Shown here: in pieces, positions 55,341 to 64,000 of the stretch
Layout: each line of letters begins with the position of its first letter
Numbering within the stretch: position 1 is the first letter of the stretch
NCBI GenBank assembly: GCA_029204225.1
Contig: CM055113.1
Location: 29,185,252-29,249,251 of the forward strand
Direction of reading: 5' to 3'
DNA from: Diphasiastrum complanatum
Lineage: Eukaryota; Streptophyta; Lycopodiopsida; Lycopodiales; Lycopodiaceae
Length of the DNA stretch: 64,000 nt
The notes under the pieces: generated by a model
What the model saw: the letters and a program-made list of their open reading frames with translations, nothing else
The model's database searches: none
Told to the model about the DNA's origin: nothing
Program-made: the position numbers and the translations under genes

Positions 55341-55930
55341 ATGCACCAACTAGTTTTCAACGAATGATGATTGTAATATTCCACAACTATCTAGGAATAT
55401 TTTTTGTTATCTCTATCGCTGATTTCTGTGTCTACAATACGAGAAGCAGTCATCTATCGAAGCTCTGAAAAACACTTCAACATAGAGACAAATCTTTATG
55501 TCTCCATCCAAAGAAATTTTATTTCAGAATGTTGGAAGGAATTCTACTAGGCTTATTCAAGGCATAGAAGGCGACAAAGACAAGATCGAAGTGATCAACA
55601 ATTTGAAAGAACCAACCAATTTATGTGAGGTCGTGGTTTTCTAGGCCATGTTGCCTATTATCGAAGGTTCATCTACGATCATGCAAGTCTGGTTTTGCCT
55701 TTAACTCACTTGCTGAAGAAAGAAGTCGAATATATCTTGTCGACAGACCAACAAAAAGATTTTGACAATCTTAAGCATAAGCTATTACAAGCTCCAATTC
55801 TACGCAAATACTTTTGGAATGTAAATTATGACGATATCTTTTTGTGGTCAAAATGTTTGCTTGCTAAATACAGGAACAATTTAGGATTCAAGAATTAATT
55901 TTTTGTGCTACCTCCTACTACCATCTCAAG
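55341..55930 (+). pseudogene. Gypsy RT/RNase H fragment fused to Copia RT
   Basis: NAPTSFQRMMIVIFHNYLGI, ISIADFCVYNTRSSHLSKL (YxDD position reads I-A-D-F), then in other frames LCLHPKKFYF, VINNLKEPTN and TDQQKDFDNLKHKLLQAPIL: Ty3/Gypsy RT and the start of RNase H. Frame changes and stops throughout. Confidence 0.8.
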
Positions 55931-56161
55931 GGAAGCTTGTAAATGGTTCTCTATGGTTTAGTGAAGTAAAAGCTCAAGCAAATGGCTATAGGTAAGAGTG
56001 TGAAACTCTAGTAAACAGCTTATAAATTCTTATGGGGAAAATTTATGCATGCTAGTTATTTGTCTATTCAAATTAGAATATTGAAGTTTTTCATTCCTAT
56101 GTAAATAAGGATCATGAAATTCAAAGGGTAATCGATTTTCCATAATTCAAGGTTGTGGTAG

Positions 56162-57178
56162 TGTTGTGCAAGCATCCCAAAGAGAGCCGGCAACCACGAC
56201 TTAGCTTCTCAGCTTTCAACTCTTGGCGTCCGAACCCACTTGACATACAAGCAGCCAACTTGCCAACAACGATCAGACTCAACCAACTTAAAGTTCAGAA
56301 ACCAACATTGAGATCCAACTTGGCGCCATGCCAGATCGAGAGTCCCGATGTGGGTGACTTCCCTCCAAGCAAGCCGCCTGACATACATCAAACTTAACTG
56401 GCTCGAAGCTTCGCTACAAATGAGTAACTTCCATTCCAAGCAAGTCGTCTACATTACATCAGACTTAACCAACTCAAAAGCTTCGTCACGAGAGCTGGAA
56501 GCCAACTTGGGACCATGCCAGACTGGAGAGCCATAAATAGGTAACTTCCACCCAAGCAAGCCATCCAACTCAGCCGACAGGTTAGAGCCCGTTCTCCTAG
56601 AGCTTAGGACCCATTCACGTTCATGCAAGGAACACTTAGAACCGCAAGCCGCGACATATATGAAGACAACCAATTCTTGGACCGAATGGTCCCGACAACA
56701 TACCACTGGCATCTCGGACCGGATGGTCCTGACGACATACCGTGCATTTTAGGATACGACCCTCAGCTAAGTGCTAGATCAAAAAGATTTGAAGCAGCCT
56801 TACAACTGGCGCTTTTATCGAACACTGAAATGCAGAAGGTAATCAGAGTCAATTTGAGAATAATCTCACTTTATTAATAAATCTGAGAAGGTTACATTTC
56901 AAGTGTGTGACCGACCCTCGTCTCCAGGGCACTGGCATGCCAAGGTGGACGCCATGACAATATTCTAGCAAGAGAAACTGAGACTTGGTTGGAGCTCGCC
57001 CTGAGTCACAACCCCTATTCCCCTATAGTTTTGGTGGGATTCGCCACCTCTCCTCATAACAAGTGCTCTGCATAAGCTGGTAAAGCACATTTTCTCTCTC
57101 TAGAATTTTCTCTTTCTAGAATTTATTGATCCCCAGGCTTCCTTTAATCATGCCTAGATCGTGTGAGGTGATTGCACA
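56162..57178 (-). repeat. mini-element 3' LTR
   Basis: On the plus strand TGTTGTGCAAGC...GATTGCACA; contains TTTATTAATAAA (about 56870). Confidence 0.8.
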
Positions 57179-57512
57179 TTAGCTAAACGATTGGCAGCTA
57201 TCATCGAATATGTCACACCGCACCCCACAAGGCACAGACCGTGCTTTCACCTACCTAGGTAGCACTTTGCCTCATCTGTCCTTACGTGCAAACAGCCCCA
57301 GGCCTGAACCGCGAGATTTGACAGTGCTTACACCACAAGGACAGCACCTTGACTCATCAAGTCCTACGTTCTGTCGACCACCCCGACCGTGGATGCACCC
57401 ATGCTTACATTGTGGACAGCACATTGCACAACAGTTGTCGTGATGAACCCCAAACAATGGCCATTTCTGTGAGATCTGCATTGTTGACCGGCCAGTCGGC
57501 TCTGATACCACA
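57179..57512 (-). promoter_or_regulatory. mini-element leader with three hairpin repeats and PBS
   Basis: Units at 57401-57422, 57324-57347 and 57241-57265 correspond to units 1-3 of the outer and inner leaders. Loop bases have changed while the GUGCU/AGCAC arms are kept (unit 1 with a G-U pair). Confidence 0.75.
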
Positions 57513-58487
57513 TGCTGCGTAGGCATCTCAAAGGGAGCTGAGAACCACTACTTAGCTTCTCGGCTTTCAACTCTTGTTGTCCGAACCCACTTGACATACA
57601 AGCAGCCAACTTGCCAACAACGATAAGACTTAGCCAACTTAAAGTTCGGAAACCAAAACTGAGATCCAACGTGGCACCATGCCAGATCGGGGTCCCGATG
57701 TGGGTGACTTCTCTCCAAGCAAGCCGCCCGACATACATCAAACTTAACTAACTCAAAGCTTTGTTACAAACGAGTAAAAAAAGCAAGTCATCTGACTTAA
57801 CCAACTCAAAAACTTCGTCACGAGCGTTGGAAGCCAACCCGGCACCGCGTCAGACTGGAGAGCCATAAACATGTAACTTCCACCCAAGCAAGTCATCCAA
57901 CTCAGCCGATAAGTTAGAGCCCGTTCCCCAAGACCTTAACCCATTCACGTTCATGCAAAGAACACTCAGAACCACAAACCGCGACAAATATGAAGACAAC
58001 CAGTTCCTGGACCGAATGGTCCCGACAACATACCACTGGCGTCCTGGACTGAATGGTCCTGACAACATACTGTTGGCGTTTCGGGATACGACCCTCAGCT
58101 AAGTGCCAGATCAAAAAGATTTGAAGCAACCTTACAACTGGCGCTTTTATCGAACACTGAAACGCAGAAGGTAATCAGAGTCAATTTGAGAATAATCCCA
58201 CTTTATTAATAAATCTGAGAAGGTTACATTTCAAGTGTGTGACCGACCTTAGTCTCAGGGAACCGGCATGAGAAGGTGGGCGCCAGGACAATATTCCAGC
58301 AAGGGAAACTGAGACTTGGTTGGAGCTCGCCCTGAGTCACAACCCGCATTCCCCTATAATTATGGTGGGATTCATCAACTCCCCTCATACCAAGTGCTCT
58401 CTCTCTAGAAAGTCATTTCTCTCTCTAGAATTTATTGATCCCCAGGCTTCCTTTATTCATGCCTAGATCGTGTGAGGTGATTGCACA
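57513..58487 (-). repeat. mini-element 5' LTR
   Basis: On the plus strand TGCTGCGTAGGC...GATTGCACA. Confidence 0.8.
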
Positions 58488-60296
58488 TCGATCCGAGCTC
58501 TCTTGTCTTTGCTAAAACCGATCAAAAGTTTTTAGCCATAGGAACTTGGTGCGACTGGATTCTGGTCACGGTGGCGCCGGGAGCAGCAGTGGCGCTGCTG
58601 GCGCCAGTGGCGCCGGAAGTAAAGATTGCATTGTAAAGCTAGCTTTACAACAGGTAGTTCATATTGAAGTAGCAATTCATGCGAGTTCATCTTGACATGT
58701 GGGACAATATACCATATTGTATAAATTGAGGGCAAAACATTTTTGCATTCATGATAATTACAGATGTGAGAAGGTTAACTAGATAGTCGTCATCATTGAT
58801 TATCTTTCATGAACAACTCATTATTTTAGTGATATGCACCTATGTGTAGCTGGAGAACGCAAACATTACTACGTGGGACAGAAGTCTCATTCTGTAGTTT
58901 CATGTTAGTTATAGCAGGATATTGGAAGTAAACTTACATGAGGGTTTATGAACAGAAAGAAAAGTTTATGACCATAGAAGTCATGTAAAATTATGATTGG
59001 AGGTTATTAGAATTTACTCTTTGAGTCTAGATTTTTTTCTTTTGATAATGGGGAATGGGTTTTTCATTAAAAGAAATTTGAGTAAAGGTTTGCTGTGGGT
59101 TGTGGAGATGGATAACTTGTCCAAAATATGTGTAAAGGTGGTTGGATCTGAAACTCCAAGCCGACCCTACTGGTTATCAATGATAGCTATTTCAACCGAT
59201 TTAACACATCAAACTGTGCCCAACTTCCAGATCTATGAAGATTACTAATTGATTGATTGATTGAGTGAGTAATCTATGAAGATTACTAATTGATTGATTG
59301 AGTGAGTGAGTGAGTATCCATGAGATGTGTGAAGATGACTTGGAGACTAGTTTGCTAAATGGTCTCCTGATCATCAGATAAGGCTCGTATATGACACCTG
59401 TTATAGATCACGAGTCACGCTGGTTTTACTCTATTTATTTAGACAATGGACACAAATTGTAGACACTCTCTTGTTTACGATCCATATTATGGTTTTGTTG
59501 AACAGGAGTTCGCTGGCCTGTTTTACAGAAGGCTTTTGCTTCTCCTAGCATTTTTGGCTGAGATAGATTTTTATTGTTTAACTTTTGAGTTTTGGCCCAT
59601 CCAAAGTCATCATCCAGCTTGCTACTGCATCTTGAAGCTTAGCTTCATCATGTAAGGTTTTATGTTGATCATTGATCAACAGAGAAGAGTGTGAAGCGCA
59701 TGCTGTGGGGTGTTGTTTAAGGTACATGTTGAAAATCTATTGAAAATAGAGCCAAAGAGAGGCACGGTGATAGCAGTGAAAAATGAGAAAATAACAGTAC
59801 CTCCTGCATCAGGGGGAGTTAGGGAGACAACGTTTCTTGGCAGGCATCGTAACCAGAAAAAAAATTGATCAAACTACTATCAAATATGAAAAATACCTTT
59901 TGAAAATAGAGCATCATTTGTTTTTCATTTTTAGTACAGGCTAGTCGTATTATGGGCGTCAATAAGTTTAGTAGGTGAACATTTCTCAGAGTTAATTAGC
60001 AAAGCTCTCATACAGCTTTGCAGAATCCTGAAAACTTGAAGCATAGTTCAGTTGAGGAAAAAACTATCGCTGGCCATTAGTTATACAAGGAGTCGATCAA
60101 TTTTCTAGATATAGAAGTATGCTGATCTTGAATCTCTTCTTTACAACGTTTTAGCCTGCATTGGTCATCTTCCAGCATAAGTCGAGGTACGAGTTTGCGG
60201 CTACTGAAAAGCTTGTTATCTTATAGCTCCAGTTGAACTAGGATTTCCCATTACCTTGTTTTCTAGCAGTAAGTCTATTTTCCTATCGCCATCAAA
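58488..60296. other. upstream region of the invertase gene
   Basis: No supported gene. It includes a GGCGCC-rich patch (about 58570-58617), a perfect 20-bp palindrome TTGTAAAGCTAGCTTTACAA (about 58632-58651), and a tandemly duplicated GATT/GAGT-rich unit at about 59235-59317. The invertase promoter should lie in the right part, but I see no clear TATA box that I would defend. Confidence 0.5.
59235..59317. repeat. tandem duplication with GATT/GAGT repeats
   Basis: Two copies of a unit of about 44 bp beginning ATCTATGAAGATTACTAATT, each ending in GATT and GAGT tetranucleotide runs. Confidence 0.85.
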
Positions 60297-63200
60297 ATGG
60301 CACCCGTGATCATCAGTTTTGTAAGCGACATGGAAAGACAGAATTGCAGAGTGGCTGAAAATGAGGCAGGAAAGGTTCTTGAGGATGAAGGATATTATGT
60401 ACAAATACCTGACAAGAAAGCTGATTACGCAGAGTTTGAAAATCCGGAGTTTAGAAGCCTAGGCAATTGCATCAGATTTCGCTCCATATTCCTCACAGCA
60501 ATCTGCATTGCGTTGATAATGTGCCTCTCACTTTTAATATGTTTATCCCAACCTGGTTTAGCACCTTCGAAAAGTGTCAAAGATACGGCGTGGAGCAAGC
60601 AATCGGCTAGCAAATTCCTTATGCCTTCTATAATTAAAGGAGAAAGCCTTCCAAGCTTTGCAGATGAGCGAACATCATTTCATTTCCAACCTGAGAGGAA
60701 TTGGATGAACGGTACGCCTTCTCAAGTGACTTCACGTAGCTGTACGCTCTAATGAACTCTTTCTCAACTACTTCTCGTCTCCAGTATAAACATTCATTTA
60801 TCTGAGGACAATGTTTAGCGTGCTATTGTTATTAGCAATAGCGTTTATGTAGATCGTTTGAACTACGAAATCCAAGCCTGTGCAGATCGATTCCATAGGC
60901 TCTAGCGTGATACTTTATGAAGAACTTTTCTTGCTAGTAAATGTCATCTGTAAATTTGATTAAAACTCCAGCTTTTCAACATTGGCATGGCAGGCATCCG
61001 AATTCAAGCAAAACTACCTACCAGGTCGGCCTAAATTTGCTTACGTTTTAAAACATGTGTGAGCTCTAAATTTATCTCTGGTATCATACGCCTATTTTGT
61101 GGTCAAGACCATAATCAGTGACCAACGTTCTTTGAGTAAAAACTAAAAAATCAATTTTGCAGAGTTATGTCTGCTTGAGACTAGATTTCCACCTATGACA
61201 ACATCTACATGCCGATTTAGCTGTGATATATACACAAACATTGACAGGTTTTTCAATGACTGCGCCTTAATTAGGGAAAAGCCAATCTGTTGTCCGGTTG
61301 CGTAGCCTGACAACATTCATGCCATAGCCATAACGAAAGGGAAACTTTAAATTCAAGTCTGTTCAAATTGATCTCATAAATTCCTGCTTGGTACTTTTAT
61401 GCAGACTTTTTGATGTAGGCTTCATCTGTAACGACAGATTCCAAAAGACATGTATACTGAATATACTTTTCAAAAACTATGGCAATTCTCTCGTTCTTCT
61501 GCACTATTGTTGTTCTAAAAATCAGCTAATCCTACAACAATGAACTCAATTTGCTGTAAAAACTGCTTTTTCTCCCAGCAAATTGTAAAAATGAGATAAA
61601 AAAAAACGTTTCTTTTTCGTTCCGCCAGATTTTTTTGTCAAAATTGACGTTCGTTCCGGAATTCCATTCGCGTTCCAGAACCGTGATGTTTCTATGATTT
61701 GGAATGAGTATGCAGTCTTTTGAAGTTCAGTAGAAATTGAAAACGCTTCTGACAGATTTTGTCTTTCTTCCTAATGATTGCGCTGGTGGATGGTGCGGAT
61801 GCTGAGCGGTTCCAGATCCAAATGGTTTGTTGCACTTCTAATCTAATATTCCTTTCATGCTTTTCAGTTTAGCATGAGACTCTGGGAGTGATCTAAATTG
61901 GAGCAGAATATTTCTCAAAATTAAGTGCTACTTATGAATGGGTATTATGCTTTTTCTCTAATCTTAATAATTGAGTCTTGACACCTATCCTGTCGTGCAC
62001 AGTCTTTGTGTTTCCAGAAGTAGTAACATTTGATTAATGGCACTGTCAGGACCTATGTTCTACAAGGGGTACTATCATTTTTTCTACCAGTACAATCCAG
62101 ATGCTGCAGTCTGGGGTAATATCACTTGGGGCCATTCTGTGTCCACAGATTTGATCCACTGGCACCATTTAGAGTTAGCGCTGGTTCCAGATCAATGGTA
62201 TGATGTAGAAGGTGTGTGGTCAGGTTCTGCCACCATATTGCCTGATGGCAAGCCGGTTATTCTTTATACAGGTTCATCAAATGAGTCACTACAATCACAA
62301 AACAAGGCTGTTCCTGAGGATTTATCTGACCCTCTGCTTCGGAAATGGGTGAAGGTCTCACAGAATCCAATGTTGGTCCCTCCTCCAGGTATTGGGCACA
62401 CGGACTTCAGAGATCCAACAACTGCATGGTTGGAATCAGATGGGTTATGGCGAATCGCAATTGGCGCTAAGGAGGGCACTACAGGCCTTGCTTTAGTTTA
62501 CAAAACTTCTGACTTCCTTAACTGGACTTTACAGAGGAGCTTTCTACATCAGATAGCTGGCACAGGAATGTGGGAATGTGTAGATTTTTATCCTGTTTCT
62601 CTTACTGGTACAAATGGCTTGGATACATCTAAAGTCCAAGGCAACCAGTTAGTGAAGCACGTTTTGAAGGCAAGCTTGGGTAGTAATAAGCACGACTATT
62701 ACACCATAGGGACTTACTCAACAGATTTGAAAACCTTTGTAGCGGACGATCCAACTAGAGATGTTGGGCTTGGTCTGCGTTACGATTATGGAAAGTTCTA
62801 TGCGTCCAAGACATTTTATGATCCTGCTCAGGAACGACGCATCTTATGGGGCTGGGCTAATGAATCTGATAGTCAGCTGGACGACATCAAAAAAGGCTGG
62901 GCATCTGTGCAGGTATACAAATCTTACCCTTTGGATTCAACAGCTCATTGTTAAAGAAGTAATTTTGGTCTAGATTGTCTTGTATTCAGCTAGCTACATG
63001 TGAATCTACCTCTGGTAACTACATGCATTGTTACTATTTTCTGATGGTTGAATGTTTACTGGTCTAGACAATTCCTAGAACTTTGGTCCTTGACCACCAC
63101 ACTGGTTCGAACCTATTGCAATGGCCAATTTCTGAATTGGACTCATTACGAGGTGACAAGGTAGTAAAACAGGACATATTGCTTGATGGAGGAGCTATGT

Positions 63201-63752
63201 TAAAAGTAGATGGAGCTTCAGGGGCTCAGGTACACTTAACTTTTCTAAACAGTAGAATGCAGTCCTGTGCTTGATTTTCGAGCTTTCAAAGTACTGTGCA
63301 TTGGAGCAGAAACCCAAATTGATCGTTTCAAGAAATTTGAGATTGCACGAGGCTATGAGATCATTCTAGAAAATTTAACGGAAACTGATCATGCAGCTCT
63401 GCCCTTAAGGTTGGATTTGTGTAAAATTCACACTCTTGTTATGCAAGATAAATTTTACACTCTTATAGTCCAGGAGCCAGTCAAAACCTTCAGTAAGAGG
63501 TTTCCGTTACTTCTTGCAGCTTGACATTGAAGTTACCTTCAAGTATCCGGATGTGCAAACACTGGATGTTCCTCTTGAGCAGAAAGAGTGTGTATGCAGC
63601 CAAGGAGGTGCAGCACAGAGGGGAGTATTTGGGCCTTTTGGGTTGCTTGTTCTGGCAGCAGATGATTTGGTGGAGCAGACTGCAGTTTACTTCTATCTCA
63701 CTCTCAGACCAAATGGGAAGTGGATGACTACAGTGTGCAGTGATCAGAGCAG
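60297..63752 (+). CDS. vacuolar-type acid invertase (beta-fructofuranosidase, GH32), 5' part
   Basis: Hydrolyses sucrose to glucose and fructose in the vacuole. Exons by splice signals and phase: 60297-60711, 61816-61824, 62050-62912, 63068-63229, 63520-63752; later exons lie beyond the window. The first four sum to whole codons and all introns are GT-AG. Residues 1-63 are a cytosolic tail, 64-84 a membrane anchor, as in vacuolar invertase precursors. [11 protein letters not shown] leads to the mini-exon completing N-D-P-N-G with nucleophile D139. D263 lies in FRDPTTAW and acid/base E317 in WECVDFYP; the Val after WEC is the vacuolar-type residue (cell-wall enzymes have Pro). Exon 5 starts the C-terminal beta-sandwich ([10 protein letters not shown]). 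No lesions seen. Start ATG 60297 is the first in frame; M12 is an alternative. Confidence 0.95.
61816..61824 (+). other. 9-nt mini-exon of the invertase
   Basis: ATCCAAATG between TTCCAG and GTTTGT. Joined to the G at 60711 and GA at 62050 it gives Asp-Pro-Asn-Gly, the catalytic NDPNG motif. Confidence 0.95.
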
Positions 63753-64000
63753 GTTATAGTTGATTCTAGTTTTTTATACTACAGGCCAATTTATTTGCTC
63801 TTAACAACTCAACTGCAACGTAACTTAACACAAAAAGGTTGGTTTCTATTTTTCCAGTCAAGAATTTAACTTTAATTGCCCAAGAAACAGCAAGCAGCCG
63901 CCATGTTGTTTAGGAAGAGGAGTGCCTAAGTGAATATTGCTGAACATGCAAATGGGCTTAGATTCAGTGATACTTGTTTGCCCAAAAATTTATAGGGTAC
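63753..64000 (+). other. invertase intron 5 (start)
   Basis: Begins GTTATAG after an AG that leaves codon phase 2. A TTTTTCCAG at about 63858 looks like an acceptor, but what follows does not encode invertase sequence, so the next exon is probably beyond 64000. Confidence 0.6.

Larger units (their letters stand above)
56162..58487 (-). mobile_element. non-coding mini-element related to the 30370 family
   Basis: Two LTRs (975 and 1017 bp) enclose only 334 bp. Read on the minus strand: 5' LTR 58487-57513, a two-base spacer, a PBS (57510-57498, TGGTATCAGAGCC), leader with three hairpin repeats, then directly the 3' LTR. No ORF, and no polypurine tract seen. The LTR end (CCCTTTGAG...GCAGCA), the AATAAAG region and the leader are recognisably related to the outer and inner elements. 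The LTRs differ from each other at many positions, so it is old. No target duplication found (GGTAG against TCGAT). Confidence 0.8.

Noticed and set aside
63858-63920. sixth invertase exon after TTTTTCCAG
   Set aside because: The reading after it does not resemble GH32 sequence and soon meets a stop.

Overview
The window is plant nuclear DNA: a dense, nested stack of LTR retrotransposons (about 55 kb) running into the 5' end of one host gene. The host gene, from 60297 and cut by the right edge, is a vacuolar-type acid invertase (GH32) with the 9-nt mini-exon typical of plant invertases. Most Copia and Gypsy pieces carry stop codons, frameshifts and deletions, as expected of old heterochromatin. 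Three insertions still show perfect 5-bp target duplications. I cannot name the species. A land plant with a large, repeat-rich genome fits.

Layout. 1-600 is a broken PIF1-like helicase, followed to about 1840 by unidentified, intron-like sequence. 1900-13300 is a mosaic of Copia fragments in both orientations; two 270-bp LTRs of one family lie in opposite orientation at 2510 and 12031. 13308-14500 is a Copia LTR and leader. From 15430 to 28913 an old Tat-like Gypsy element lies on the minus strand, split by a nearly intact Copia element (16189-22341, TSD TGGAT) and by a rearranged second Copia family (23266-26745). A further copy of that second family starts at 28914. Removing Copia A and one TSD restores the Gypsy reading frame.

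The most interesting part is 30370-41886. A Ty3/Gypsy chromovirus-type element (909-bp LTRs that look identical, TSD CTATG) has inserted into a minus-strand Copia RNase H. It encodes one intact 1160-aa protease-RT-RNase H-integrase-chromodomain ORF but no Gag. In its leader sits a second element of the same family (31498-36752, 920-bp LTRs that look identical, TSD GGCGC). That one encodes one intact 737-aa Gag ORF with a zinc knuckle and a protease-like domain, but no RT, RNase H or integrase. The two share LTRs, PBS, a leader array of five hairpin-forming repeats, and a 3' UTR hairpin next to the polypurine tract. The coding parts are complementary and diverged, which suggests a bipartite gag-only / pol-only retrotransposon. 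A third, much older and non-coding relative at 56162-58487 (minus strand) keeps the LTRs, PBS and three of the hairpins.

After that come further Copia fragments (41887-46550, 49453-49650, 53230-55340), a Copia/Gypsy chimeric junction near 55340, long AT-rich stretches with nothing I can identify (49651-53229), and the invertase with about 1.8 kb of upstream sequence.
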